Of a stretch of 64,000 nt of DNA, positions 1 through 13,348 are shown in pieces. Origin of the DNA: Glandiceps talaboti (lineage: Eukaryota > Hemichordata > Enteropneusta > Spengelidae); assembly GCF_964340395.1 (NCBI RefSeq), contig NC_135562.1, positions 24,133,360 to 24,197,359 of the forward strand. The letters are read 5' to 3'. The notes under the pieces were generated by a model. It made no database searches. It saw only the letters and a program-made list of their open reading frames with translations, and had not been told where the DNA came from. Positions within the stretch are counted from its first letter, which is position 1. Every line of letters starts with the position of its first letter. The position numbers and the translations under genes are program-made.

Positions 1-776
1 TAACGAGTTGGTCAATATACGGACCGCTATGTCACCATCACTTTGTCCATTGAAAACAATGCATAACGGGTTGGTCAATATACGGACCGCTATGTCACCA
101 TCACTTTGTCCATTGAAAACAATGCATAACGGGTTGGTCAATATACGGACCGCTATGTCACCATCACTTTGTCCATTGAAAACAATGCATAACGAGTTGG
201 TCAATATACGGACCGCTACGTCACCATCACTTTGTCCATTGAAAACAATGCAAAACGGGTTGGTCAATATACGGACCGCTGTGTCACCATCACTTTGTCC
301 ATTGAAAACAATGCATAATGGGTTGGTCAATATACAGACCGCTACGTCACCATCACTTTGTCCATTGAAAACAATGCATAATGAGATGGTCAATATACGG
401 ACCACTACGTCACCATCACTTTGTCCATTGAAAACAATGCATAATGAGATGGTCAAATACACAGACCGCTACGTCATCATCACTTTGTCCATTGAAAACA
501 ATGCATAATGAGATGGTCAATATACGGACCACTATGTCACCATCACTTTGTCCATTGAAAACAATCCATAACGGGTTGGTCAATATACGGACCACTACGT
601 CACCATCACTTTGTCCATTGAAAACAATGCATAATGGGATGGTCAATATATGGACCACTACGTCACCATCACTTTGTCCATTGAAAACAATGCATAATGA
701 GATGGTCAATATACAGACCGCTACGTCACCATCACTTTGTCCATTGAAAACAATGCATAACGGGTTGGTCAATATA
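1..776. repeat. 63-bp minisatellite, about 12 copies
   Basis: A tandem array runs off the left edge of the window. The monomer is 63 bp, with core GTCAATATACGGACC followed by CACCATCACTTTGTCC, and copies differ at only a few positions (for example GGGTTGG versus GAGATGG). Because 63 is a multiple of three and the monomer has frames without stops, ORFs of 115-166 codons appear on both strands as 21-residue repeats. I see no signal that these are translated. The true array length is unknown because it starts outside the window. Confidence 0.95.
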
Positions 777-1113
777 GGTGACGTAACATAACAAATTGAG
801 TTATTAAATGGACATGTGTAAGCCTGAAATACCTAAATACCAGATTTGGGGTCAGTCAATAACACCTGATGTTTAGTACAATTAGTATAAACTATAATAC
901 TTCAATTAGTATAATAGTTCAATTAGTTCTCAAACTTCAGCAACAAAAAATTACTGTAGCCCTACAACATGTCTATTATTTTATGTTATCAAACCACAGA
1001 CAAGTAAGAAACAGATTAACAACAGGTCCTCTTCCTTTGTCTCAATAGTAGTAGTCTTGAGTAAACATTACTCTATTCTCATGGAAATAACTTTAAAACA
1101 TGTGAATATGGAG
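777..1113. other. Spacer without recognised features
   Basis: AT-rich sequence between the 63-bp satellite and the inverted-repeat element. No ORF, RNA gene or repeat is recognised. Confidence 0.6.
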
Positions 1114-1222
1114 GTATGTAATTCGCCCAAAACTGACCAAGTACGGGCAGAGTTACGAGCTCGTAAGTCTCCAGTACGAGTGACGTCTGAACTCGTAATT
1201 TCCATATACGGGTGACGTCATA
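1114..1222 (+). repeat. Left inverted-repeat arm
   Basis: Inverted partner of 2258-2394, about 110 bp, with a few mismatches and one block missing relative to the right arm. It carries GACGTC at about 1182 and a full CRE palindrome at 1213. Confidence 0.8.
1213..1220. promoter_or_regulatory. CRE-type palindrome in left arm
   Basis: TGACGTCA is the full palindromic CREB/ATF consensus. It lies in the inverted-repeat arm and is mirrored in the other arm. Function is inferred from the motif only. Confidence 0.35.
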
Positions 1223-2257
1223 CTCTTGTAGTTGGCCTAATTTTCGATGAGTACGCAGAGGACTCACACTTGTCTTATTCCGCGAGTAGGGGCGAATATT
1301 TGGTTGTTGTAAATTAAATGTAATAATAATGATATTCTCTTATCATTGATGTGAAAAAAATTGTATTGTGCAATTTTACGGTTTACAGATTGAACTCCGC
1401 ACAACTCGCGTTAGCTACATCGGACACGACATCCACACACACTAAACCTCCTACGCCGTTCATTGATGCATGAAAAGACGAATAAATATTAAATGTGGGA
1501 TATTTAAGCTTGCCCTTACTAAAACAAGCTCTGATGACACTGTGGACGTTTTAGTGTGAAATTGTGATCACCCACAAATACGGTCTTTCCTTGGTGAATA
1601 ATGACGTAGTCAATGCCAAGCTGCTGCGTTACAAATCAACGCTAGCTTGCTCCCACCACATTACTTCTGGGATCCCGGGAAAGTATGATTATCATTTATT
1701 GTATGTTTTCAATTGTAAGACAATTTATTTATTGTCATAATGAAACATTCAGTCACACATATCATGACGATAATATATTCCTTATTATTTGTCAGATCAT
1801 TTGTCACTTACATAAAAAACTTGGAAGGCGGGATCGTTACTATAGCCACACACCCTTCAACAGAATGATATGTCCCAGGAAAAAAGATGGCACAGATAAA
1901 ATGTACATTGTACTGAGTCTAGGCATGGAAGTACTTCCACGGTCTAGGTGAACGAAGGGATTGTTAGCCTAAAAACGATAAAACAAGACTTGTGCGGCCA
2001 CAAGTTAGGTTAGATAGGGTTCTTAACATTCTAGTTCAATCACAAATCGACTTTTGATATCGATTTGACGTTTAGATTTTCCCCGGGCAGTAACTCACTG
2101 AATCCCGTATCAATGAATCATGCAATGGCTATGGACGTCACCAGCTACAAAATATCAGGCTAAAAAACCTGCACCTACACAAATTTTGTTCCGTTTACCT
2201 TCTAGTTTGCTCCCGGGCGCTTTCTTTCTTCCCCGGGCAGTAATTAGGAGGACCACT

Positions 2258-2394
2258 ACATGACGTCACTCGTATTTCAGACTTACGAGCTCGTTACATC
2301 ACCCGTATATATACGTTCAGACGTCACTCGTACTTGAGACTTGCGAGCTCGTAACTCTGCCCGTACTTGGTCAGTTTTGGGCCAATTACTTACA
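2258..2394 (-). repeat. Right inverted-repeat arm
   Basis: Inverted partner of 1114-1222. It is longer than the left arm because the GAGCTCG/GACGTC module appears twice. Confidence 0.8.
2261..2268. promoter_or_regulatory. CRE-type palindrome in right arm
   Basis: TGACGTCA, the mirror site of that at 1213. GACGTC also recurs within the arm near 2311. Confidence 0.35.
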
Positions 2395-3137
2395 TGGAAT
2401 ATGCCTGGGTTCAACATACTTACCATAACCATACATTAAACAGATAAGTTGTTTATCATCCTTTTCCTCGGGATATTGTATTGGCATACAGAATAAATAT
2501 AATCCCTACTTAAAACGGCAAACACATTGTTTTTACTCCCGGGTTTCCACAATGGTTGTAAACAAATAATGGCTATTCCCTTACCTACAAAATCGTTAGG
2601 ATTTCAGTCAACCAAAAATACATGCATTGGATGCCGTTAGACTGACGAATGTCATGAGAAATTTGAACATAACAACAGTTCATACATGACATGGGCATGA
2701 AATATTAGTGCTACCGTGATTTACCGTACTTCACTGTGATGTTGGGTCATGCTCGATTGGTGTTATAATGCGTATGTATGGAAGTACTTCCATGGTGAAC
2801 CAAAACTGACATAATTTTTGAAATATTTCTGTTTTGGTTTTAAGTATGAGATGTGTACAGTCAGATAACATCATATAGTAAAGACTGATGATATGTACTT
2901 AGCCTAATGTCTCTGATGGCATGATGCAGTTGACCAGAAGTGTAGTGTGCAAGCAGAGTAATGTAGTTGTAAATACTAGTAATCCATTCAGATTTTGGTC
3001 AACACAGAGGTAACTAAACTTTGTCCTTCAATGTACCTTGTTGGCAAAGATATTTTTGTAGTTTATAATTGAACCATTTTATTTTTCATGAACTTTGAAT
3101 TTAAATGTTGTATTTCTAAGTTATACAGCATTTCTGT
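2395..3137. other. Spacer without recognised genes
   Basis: No coding or RNA feature is seen. A 16-bp perfect palindrome, ATGGAAGTACTTCCAT, lies at 2778-2793; its 14-bp core also occurs inside the upstream element at 1926-1939. Confidence 0.55.
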
Positions 3138-3224
3138 GTATGACTACCCAATGCCATGGTATGACTACCCAATGCCATGGTATGACTACCCAATGCCATG
3201 GTATGACTACCCAATGCCATGGTA
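3138..3224. repeat. 21-bp minisatellite, 4 copies
   Basis: Four near-identical tandem 21-bp units containing GACTACCCAATGCCATGG. Confidence 0.95.
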
Positions 3225-3367
3225 GAATTAATGATGATGAGGTCTCAAACTAATTATTATCTTTCTGAAGTTTACAGACATGCATACTAATACTAGCTGT
3301 TGTTCATCAACTTGACAGTGTTTTGATAACCGGCCAAGTCAGACAGGACCTTAAGGACATCGGGAAG

Positions 3368-3460
3368 CCAATGAACCTCCCAACCCTACTCACTTTGCCA
3401 ATGAACCTCCCAACCCTACTCACTTTGCCAATGAACCTCCCTACCCTACTCACTTTGCCA
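3368..3460. repeat. 30-bp minisatellite, 3 copies
   Basis: Three tandem 30-bp units built on AATGAACCTCCCAACCC and TACTCACTTTGCC. Followed by a short imperfect duplication of a TTCCACAAA.GTG segment. Confidence 0.93.
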
Positions 3461-3558
3461 TGTTCCACAAAAGTGAGCGTTGAACACTTTTATGCTCACT
3501 TTTGCAGTTAGTTTGCCATTTTCCACAAAGTGGACGTTGAGGGATTGGGGTGTTCCCT

Positions 3559-3946
3559 GGTGAAAACATTGGTAACTATGAAATCTTATTAGTACTGTGG
3601 TTAGGTTTGGTAAATGTAGTAAGTTGAACTTTAGAATTCATGGAACCATCCAATTTCTGTCTAATTTGTATTCATCACTATCTACCTCAACAAAATCAGT
3701 TTCTATTTAAACACTTTATGAAACCATCTGAGACTATTGTTCTCTCTACAACAGCACTTTCTAACAATATATTCATGTACTGTATCAGTGGAAAGTTATG
3801 GAATGGCTTGCAAGAATGGTTGAACCCATCATAGAAAACATAAAACAATATTTAGAGTATAAATATGCAAATACAATCTCACTACAGTGCAGTGGCACTG
3901 TTCTATGGAACAATCTACCTCATAAGTTTGGCTTCAAACCCTTCTT
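3559..3946 (+). repeat. Segment duplicated at 21264-21650 (copy 1)
   Basis: About 390 bp are nearly identical to 21264-21650 in direct orientation, starting at GGTGAAAACATTGGTAAC and continuing into a family A element at the same host junction. Small indels distinguish the copies. The shared junction means the A element was already there when the segment was copied, or that the pair is one composite repeat. Confidence 0.9.
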
Positions 3947-3963
3947 CAAAAACTTCAACTGAA
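3816..3963 (+). pseudogene. Possible non-LTR retrotransposon C-terminal remnant
   Basis: An open frame of about 48 codons ends in a segment with CSGTVLWNNLP. This resembles the C-terminal tails of CR1/Jockey-type ORF2 proteins, which often carry a hydrophobic-LWN-LP motif. A second LWN-like motif (SGKLWNGL) lies just upstream in a different frame, so a frameshifted relic is possible. No reverse-transcriptase domain is nearby. The same segment recurs at about 21513-21653. Resemblance by eye only. Confidence 0.25.
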
Positions 3964-4381
3964 CTGATAAGGTTCAGTAGTGCTATAGGCATGGCAAAGT
4001 GGCTGTGTGTGTGTGTGTGTGGATGTGTGTAAACAACTTAAACTCAAAAAACGCTGAACTTCATTGCCATGATATTTGGTGGGTGTAGTTGGGATATTGT
4101 TCAAATCGAAATGATCTTACAACTGGTATGAGAATTAAGTAAAAAAAAGATTTTTTGTTAAAAAATTTTAACTCAAAAACTACTGGGCAGATTGGTCTGA
4201 AAGTTGGTGGGAACATTATTAGGGGTGTTAAGATTAAGAATTATTCATGACATGATGAATCCATCAGTGATATGGAAATGAAGTATAAAAATGTGTCTTT
4301 TTGGTCAAGGCCCACAGATCTATAACACACATTGTTGATATCACAGGCCATGAAACTTCAAATACAGACTTAAAAATACCC
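3947..4381 (+). mobile_element. Family A element, 5' portion
   Basis: It begins within the 5' hairpin (AACTGAACTGATAAGG, then GTTCAGTAGTGCTATAGGC), then a (GT)n tract, then internal units with CAGATTGGTCTGAAAGTTGG. The 115-bp units and the 3' end are missing, so the copy is truncated at about 4381. Confidence 0.8.
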
Positions 4382-4424
4382 AGAGTGAATCGATGTATGA
4401 AAAATAATTGCTTGGTGGTTAGTT

Positions 4425-5215
4425 TTAAAGTGAGTTTTACAGTTAGCCATGGTTAGTTTAGTGAGTTGTATAGTTAGCTATAGTTAGTTTAGTGAGTTGT
4501 ATAGTTAGCTATAGTTAGTTTAGTGAGTTGTACAGTTAGCTATGGTTAGTTTAGTGAGTTGTACAGTTAGCTATGGTTAGTTTAGTGAGTTGTACAGTTA
4601 GCTATGGTTAGTTTAGTGAGTTGTACAGTTAGCTATGGTTAGTTTAGTGAGTTGTACAGTTAGCTATAATTAGTTTAGTGAGTTGTACAGTTAGCTATGG
4701 TTAGTTTAGTGAGTTGTACAGTTAGCCATGGTTAGTTTAGTGAGTTGTACAGTTAGCCATGGTTAGTTTAGTGAGTTGATAATGTTAGCTATGGTTAGTT
4801 TAGTGAGTTGTACAGTTAGCCATGGTTAGTTTAGTGAGTTGTATAGTTAGCTATAGTTAGTTTAGTGAGTTGTACAGTTTAGTGAGTTGTACAGTTAGCT
4901 ATAGTTAGTTTAGTGAGTTGTACAGTTAGCTATAGTTAGTTTAGTGAGTTGTACAGTTAGCTATAGTTAGTTTAGTGAGTTGTACAGTTAGCTATGGTTA
5001 GTTTAGTGAGTTGTATAGTTAGCTATGGTTAGTTTAGTGAGTTGTACAGTTAGCTATGGTTAGTTTAGTGAGTTGTACAGTTAGCTATAGTTAGTTTAGT
5101 GAGTTGTATAGTTAGCTATGGTTAGTTTAGTGAGTTGTATAGTTAGCTATGGTTAGTTTAGTGAGTTGTAGTTAGCTATGGTTAGTTTAGTGAATTGTAC
5201 AGTTAGCCATGGTTA
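4425..5215. repeat. 31-bp minisatellite, about 25 copies
   Basis: Tandem array of a 31-bp unit: GTTAGTTTAGTGAGTTGTA plus CAGTTAGCTATG. Variants include CCATGG versus CTATAG and TACAG versus TATAG. One monomer near 4875 lost about 14 bp. Confidence 0.95.
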
Positions 5216-5435
5216 GTCCAGGTTTCCTTGTCTTAAAAATTAATGCACGTGTTCTCTGAGAGTGGAAAAAGTACTCTTGCTGTTTAGAATAATAGAATGT
5301 TAGTAAAATGACTGCTGATTCATTCACATGTATATGTGTATACTAGGGAGTTTGAGCCTATTCCTTCCCTAGCAGTAACTCCCTAGGTGACTACAAATGT
5401 GTATCTTTTGTACGATGAGCCCGTTGTTCTTCACT
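5216..5435. other. Spacer
   Basis: Unique-looking sequence between the 31-bp array and the hAT-type MITE; no feature seen. Confidence 0.5.
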
Positions 5436-5443
5436 GTTACATG

Positions 5444-5613
5444 CAGTGTGCCCTCTAGTGATAGCCACATTTTGTTGTGGGAAGTCAAAAGGAGAAAAAA
5501 TGGCATTTCTTGTGAGTCTCCACATAGGAAGAGATATTGAACACCAAAATTTGGTGTATCACTCGAAATTGTGTGCGTCAGTGGCATGTCAAATTGGCTT
5601 AGAGGGCACACTG
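5444..5613. mobile_element. hAT-type MITE, 170 bp, with 8-bp target duplication
   Basis: The terminal inverted repeats are CAGTGTGCCCTCTA and its inverse TAGAGGGCACACTG. The element is flanked by perfect 8-bp direct repeats GTTACATG at 5436-5443 and 5614-5621. The 8-bp duplication and CAGTG-type ends fit the hAT superfamily. Overlapping ORFs of 61 and 80 codons on the two strands are not likely genes. The perfect duplication suggests a fairly recent insertion. Confidence 0.9.
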
Positions 5614-5621
5614 GTTACATG

Positions 5622-6290
5622 TACAGTGTAGTCGACTTCATTTAGTAGACTTATTAAGTTATTGTAAATGATGTATGATTCAGAGTTGTTAAATATGCAT
5701 GAAGTACATCTACATGTATAGAACAGTCAGTATTCTATCAAGCAGACTGCATTTTATAAGTTCTGCTGGGTCAGTGTATGAAGTTTCAAAATATGAAAGT
5801 TCCATATATTCTGAAGTACCTGGAAAGTGTGATATTTTGAATCAAAATGAATATACATGTATGATTTTGCAGAATGAATGTTTTGTGTGTAGGATGAATG
5901 TTAAAGTCAGAGTGTTGAATTGATAGTTTTTGTTTATTTTACTGTAGTCACTCTGTGTAAGGTGAAATAAAATGTAATTATTGCAGTTTTGATACAGTTA
6001 TCATTTAGAACATGGATTGGAAAATTTGTACAATTTTTCCGTCTGACAATTTATACCTCTGTAATTTTCCTGATGTTTCAATTGAGATCCGGGGAAAAAT
6101 GTAACTCCTGTTAAATGACCTAATTAAATATTTAGTTCCAGCAATAAAGTACTATTTTGTAATTAATAACTTAATAATATTGATTGCAAATTTACCTACA
6201 AAGATGCTTCCTAGAAATGATAATAGTGGGACTGCAAACTAAAACAAAATTTACAAGACTTTTATAGTTTTCTTTCACAGGGTTTCATCA
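5622..6290. other. Spacer without recognised genes
   Basis: AT-rich; a short ORF at 5699-5923 has no recognisable features. Confidence 0.5.
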
Positions 6291-6293
6291 AAT

Positions 6294-6358
6294 TACCCCC
6301 CCCCCCCCAAAAAAAAAAAAAAAAAAGAAAGAAAGAAAAGAAAGAAAGAAAAAGAAAC
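6294..6358. repeat. Homopolymer C/A and GAAA-rich tract
   Basis: A run of C is followed by a run of A and then (GAAA)n-like sequence. Confidence 0.9.
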
Positions 6359-6591
6359 AAGCAAAATGTATAGTTCCATTCGTAAGAAAATTTAACCTCA
6401 CTTTTAAAACAGAATTCAAGTAAATATGCTAAATAACTGACCCCAAATAATGACAAATTTAGCAGTGAGGTTTCAAATGTCAACAGTCCTTTTGTTGGCA
6501 GTTCCAACATTTATGCAGGCGGGAACCATCACCAGTACATGTGTAGATGTACATGTATACAGGGATGGGGACGGGGCAGAGTGTTGAAATG

Positions 6592-6680
6592 GGTGTAATG
6601 TGGGGTGAATGGGGTGTAATGTGGGGATGGATGGGGTGTAATGTGGGGTGGATGGGGTGTAATGTGGGGGTGGATGGGGT
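6592..6680. repeat. 21-bp minisatellite, about 4 copies
   Basis: Imperfect tandem 21-bp units with GGGGTGTAATGTGGGG; strongly G-rich on the plus strand. Confidence 0.88.
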
Positions 6681-6806
6681 TGATACACTTCGCTGTAGTT
6701 TCAAGTCTTGTTATTTAAGTTCACTTTCAAAAAGTTGTCTTGAACAAGCCCAGAGAAATTATGCAAATTTTATCAGATTTCCATGTTTTCAATTGTTGTC
6801 AGTTTT

Positions 6807-8350
<1,544 letters not shown>

Positions 8351-9852
8351 TTGAAGTCCTCATGAAATACATTGAATTTATAGGAAATTGGGTTTAATTA
8401 TACCAAATTTTTCCTTCTTGTGTACATTGAGTTTTAAAATTTAGTAAAACAAAAACACTGAATGTACAGGAAACTTGAACTTGACCTAATTTCTTTGTCT
8501 CTATTGGTGTTGTAATTAATAAGAAAACACATGCAATATGTTTGCTATAGTTGGCCAATATCTATCACAGGGATTATTATACAGTAACTGTATACAAAAC
8601 CCTCAAAATGTAGGAAACCACATGTACATGTGATTTGGTGTCCTCTTTGTATTAGAGTAGTTACATATAACCTGAGAGGAAAGACAGTTGCACAGGGTTG
8701 AAGGGTACATAACATCACGGAAAATTAAATTATAAACTACTGCTGTTTGTAAAGGATATTATATTGCAGCTAAATTTGATCATGGAATTCCACTTCTCTA
8801 TATTGTTGATGTTAGATAGCTTAGTTGTCAATTACATTGCACTTACAGGTCTACCTGATACATGTATATAGTTGAGGACAAAAACACTTCCTCTTACTGT
8901 GCTACCATAATGAAATTATTGTTCAACTTTATTGATAGCGTATACCCTCACTTTTGTATCGATTTATGGATTTGAGTAACATTGTATTAGACACAGAGTT
9001 GTTGTGGAACCAGCTAGAGTTTCATTCTGTGTGGGCAATGAAATCATAGAATAAAATGAAGCTGATTACAAAATTTTAATTAAGTTTGATGAATAAATGG
9101 TAGACTGGAACCACAACACACTACTTCTAATGAATTCCTCTCAAATGTTTAAATTAAGTCAATTTTAGATGTTATAACAATGATGAAAATGTTGTCAGAG
9201 TGCACTACCAAATTAAATTCTGCCTTGTAATTTGTCAAAGCAAGAAGAAATTGTGGAAATACCATTTATATAATCAAACAGGGGTATACAAACTTAATTC
9301 CTGATAGAGAGTTGGGGATGGGTGATGGGTTGTTGAGCAGTGTTTTTTGTGAGGGACAGTAAATTCTACCTGCATTCCCCTGTCAATTTACCAGGGTTTT
9401 CTTCCAATATTATGGTACAATGTATTGCAAACTATGGCAGATTACCATATTTCTCCCTTTCTGTTACTGGGGTTCTCCAAACTTACCAAAACACTGGTTT
9501 GGGGTGTGGATTGGTAGGATGAGGTACTACTTTTGTATCTAACGTCATTCTTTAAAGGAAACCTAAGAGTGAACTGAGTACAAATTTGTCAAATTACTCA
9601 ACCTATTGGTCCAATCAAAAACACAAACATCAAACAACATGTTCAGAACAATTAAACTACTATAATTATGAAAGTTGTTTTGTTGTCATTACTAGTTGTG
9701 TAAGATTTAACTGTTAACATCTAATGTACAAAATACTAAGTGAGTTATTGCCCGAATATTGTCTCTATCTAGCTTCATATTTGCTTTGCTAGAAGGAATA
9801 TAACTTGATGTAGAATAACTTGCCTCTTAAAATTTTTGATGGTACCTTTTTT
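8351..9852. other. 1.5 kb without recognised features
   Basis: AT-rich, apparently single-copy within the window. A 60-codon ORF at 9340-9522 has no recognisable motif. Confidence 0.5.
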
Positions 9853-9904
9853 TAGTACAACTGAACTTCTTAGTTTCAGTAGTGCTATAGGCATGGCGCG
9901 GTGT

Positions 9905-9959
<55 letters not shown>

Positions 9960-11030
9960 AAACTAAAAACTGCTTGACTGATTGCCTTGGTACTTGATGG
10001 GGACATTACTTTTGGTGTCTAGATAGGAAATTGTTCAAAGCAAAATGATGGCATCACAGGTGTGTGATTTGGGTAAAAAAATGTCTTTTTGGTCAAAAAA
10101 TCTTTAATTCCAAAACTATTGAGCAGATTGGGCTGAAATTTAATGGGGATGCATTTGGTGTGTATAGATGAAGAAATATGAAGCATATATACTGATTTCG
10201 TCAGCGACATGCAAATTAGGTGTAAAAATGTGAATATTGGTGCAAGAATTATCTCAAAAAATGCGTGGTCAGTGAGACTGAAATTTGGTGAGACGTTTTT
10301 ACTGTTATTCTGCAGATTTTGTTCAAAACATTTTGACACAATTGGCCCTAGCAACCATTACCACACCTTTAGCTACAACCAATTGCCAGTATATTTTGCT
10401 AAAATAACAATATCATCTGTTAAGCGAGTGGACATTTAAAAAAAATGTATGCAAATATCCTTAGCAACCATGACCATGTCCATAGCAACAGCCAAACCAT
10501 GCTGTACTTCACAAAGATAATAACAGATTCTTGGACAAGTTAACAAACATTCAAAAAGTGTATGCAGATATGCTTAGTAACAAGACCATGCCTGTAGCAA
10601 CAGCCAAATGATTGCATATACTATAAATATAACACCAGGGATTCATAAACAAGTGAATAAACATTCAACAAATGTATGTAAATGGGCCTAACAATAAAAC
10701 CACTCGGATAGCAATAGCCAAATGATCATGTATGTTGCAACAATAACAGTGATTAATACTAATAGACAAATGAATAAACTTTCAAAAAATGTATGCAAAT
10801 ATACCTAGCAACAAGACCATGCCCATAGCAACAGCCATATGATGATGTGTATTGCAAAGATGATATCAGGGATTCATAGACAAGTGAATGGAAATTCAAA
10901 AAATGTATGCAAATATGTGTAGCAACATGACCATGCCCATAGCAACAGCCAAATGATTGTGCATATTGTAAAGATAACAACAGGAATGGATAGGCAACTT
11001 GATAATCATTCAGCAAATAAACACCAATAA
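9853..11030 (+). mobile_element. Family A element, 3' truncated
   Basis: Starts TAGTACAACTGAAC (one change from the reference hairpin), then CAGTAGTGCTATAGGCATGG, a (GT)n tract at 9908-9953, ~144-bp units and about five ~115-bp units. It stops after ATTCAGCAAATAAACACC, so the terminal CAGTTGTGCTA is missing. Confidence 0.85.
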
Positions 11031-11271
11031 ATCTCTGACCTCTTCTCTCAATTTGAAAAAATGAACAATACAGAACTGAATTAATTCCTCAAAAATTCGT
11101 TTTCACCCTACAGAAGAAAAATGTTTGCATTATTATTAACTTAAAACTTACATGTTATTTATAAGTTTTCAGTATTTGTATTTAAATTGTTTAAACATCA
11201 TAATGATTTTGTAAAGGAAAACGGCAACTAAACATGGTCAAGCTTTCATTTTGTTGTGTCTTGTAAATTTT

Positions 11272-11803
11272 TAGTCCGGGATGGGGACTTATGGATTGGG
11301 TTCCGTCTGTCCTTGCGTCCGTGCATCCGTGCGACTGTCCAGAGCTGTTTCTTGGAGATGCCTGGACCGATTATTTTCAAACGTGGTACAGGGGCAACAT
11401 GCAATGGCATACATATGCACATCAATTTGTTTCATGATATGATCGAATATGGCCGCCCAGCAGCCATTTTGTTTACAAATTTTCCCTGTCTAAAGCCATA
11501 ACTCAGACATGCTTGAACAGATCTCATTCAGAGTTGGTATTAGGACAGTGTTATATGACATACATGCGCATATTGATTGCTGTCGTGATACAATCCAATA
11601 TGGCCGCCTAGCAGCCATGTTGTTTGCAAATTTTCCATGTCCAAAGCCATAACTCAGACATGCTTGAACAGATCTCATTCAAAGTTGATATTAGGACAGT
11701 GTTCTATGACATACATGTGTATATCCATTTTCATCGTGATACGATACAATATGGCTGCCTGGCAGCCATTTTGTTTGCGAATTTTCCATGTCCAATTTTC
11801 TCT
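11272..11803 (+). mobile_element. Family B element, 3' truncated
   Basis: Begins TAGTCCGGGATGGGGACTTA, a shortened version of the B hairpin. It continues with GGATTGGGTTCCGTCTGTCC and GTCC/GTGC repeats, CTTGGAGATGCCTGGACCG, and then ~151-bp units containing ATATGGC.GCC and CCAAAGCCATAACTCAGAC. The 3' end GCGGGGACTATGTCATT is absent. Confidence 0.85.
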
Positions 11804-13348
11804 CAGTAAATTTGTACTTCTTTTGTGTGTCATGGGCTTAGACCATAACACTTGAAATGAATTATTATAAACACATTCTGGGTCACATTACAAAGTTTTA
11901 AAATAGAGGTCAAAATGATATCCAAATTTAGTCTTTTTAGAATCCAGTATGGCTGCTGAATACAATGTTAACTCTAGGGGAAATAAAGATTGATGATTTC
12001 CTCGAAAATAAGATGGTGAATCCCAGATTCCTTATATTATTTCAAAAGGACCATGAACAAGCTTTTATATTGCAAAACTGGGAAAGAATTGAAGAGCATT
12101 GACTTTCAGGGAAATTTGTCCACAAATCATATTCTACTTAGAATCTGTCGGACATGGAGCACACTTTTGTCACTAGTATAGAAAAGATGAAAGTTAAGAA
12201 ACGTTCATGATACTTCATCTGTAAAATAAGTATACCATTATAAGTCACTGTATTTTTAAGTGTAATTTATATATAGGGTCTCACCAAGTGTCTTGCTGCG
12301 TGTTTACATGTAAGTCCTACCCTAGATTTTGATGTGTGGTTTTTGTTCTGTTTATATACTTAATTAAGGAACTCTATTTAATTCTGGCTATGTAGGGCAT
12401 CAAGAAATAGAATACTAATGCATCTTGGGTAAAATTTAACAGGTAATGTAAGATTTAGATCTGCTCTCAGAGTTGACAAAGGTTAGGCTAAGGAATATTG
12501 ATTGTGATGAACTTTCTTAGAGAATAGCAATAATTGGAGTTTGTGACAAAAAGTTTTATTTAGTTCTCTCTAATGTTGTTTATATTGGTGACTTAAAATG
12601 AGATGAGAATTAATTGAAGAGAGACTGCAAGTTGATATATCCCATACACTTATTTCATACATCTAGGCGGAATAACTTCAAATGTCATGAATGATACATT
12701 TTTAAAAACATCCACCATGAACAATGGATTTCTGAAAGTGTCAGTACTGACAGATATTTATCATGAATCATTGAATGATGAATTTCTAAAGATGTCAACA
12801 ATGTGGAATTTCTTAGAATGGCCTACCACAAATGTTTGCATAGACAAAAAGTTGAGCCTTAGTTTTCCTGGTCGTTATATCGGTATCTGAAAGGAATAGC
12901 TAGCTGCTAGGTGCTGAAACTTAATCTGAACTGTGATTAGAAAAAGCAAGGACTATGACAGTTTTTATCAGACACAGAGTTCAGAATTAGCTTCATTAAA
13001 ATTTAGCACATTATAAATGAAGGAGTTGATAACAACAGTTTAGGTATTCTTAGTCTTTAACAGTGTCTACACATACCAACTTTAAAGTGTTGAAACCCCT
13101 AGGGAGATAGCTATGCCGCTTAGTCTGCCCTTACAAGTAAGATAAAACATGTCAGACACTATCATCATTTTCTGTATGTCTGTCTGTCAACTGACCTATC
13201 TGTCAAATACTTGCTACGATAAAATGTAGTCCATACTTACATGCCACTTTAGTCTTATTGGTGTGTTTTCAATTGTTATCAAGTGTATAGGTATTTTGCA
13301 TTGAGTGCTCGAAGGCAGTCAAACACACATTTTCATCAGTGCTTTTAG
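11804..13348. other. 1.5 kb without recognised features
   Basis: AT-rich sequence before the large satellite. A 67-codon ORF (12687-12890) sits on an imperfect internal repeat with AATGATGAATTTCTAAA-like segments and is probably not a gene. Confidence 0.5.

Larger units (their letters stand above)
1114..2394. mobile_element. Non-autonomous element with long terminal inverted repeats (~1.28 kb)
   Basis: The ends are inverted copies of each other over more than 100 bp. Left-end landmarks in order are GCCCAAAACTGACC, AAGTACGGGCAGAGTTACG, AGCTCGTAAGTCT and GTACGAGTGACGTCTGAA. The same landmarks occur in reverse complement at the right end. The right arm has one extra internal block with another GAGCTCG and GACGTC, so the arms themselves contain subrepeats. 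The interior holds an 88-codon ORF (1685-1951) with no recognisable domain, and two copies of CCCCGGGCAGTAA near 2085 and 2231. I could not find a clear target duplication, so the superfamily is unassigned. Confidence 0.75.

Noticed and set aside
1-776. CRISPR-like regular repeats
   Set aside because: Units are contiguous with no unique spacers and the sequence is animal-like; it is a minisatellite. The same applies to the arrays at 27994, 29205, 49962 and 61254.
8-791. ORFs of 115-166 codons on both strands at the left edge
   Set aside because: Produced by the 63-bp satellite.
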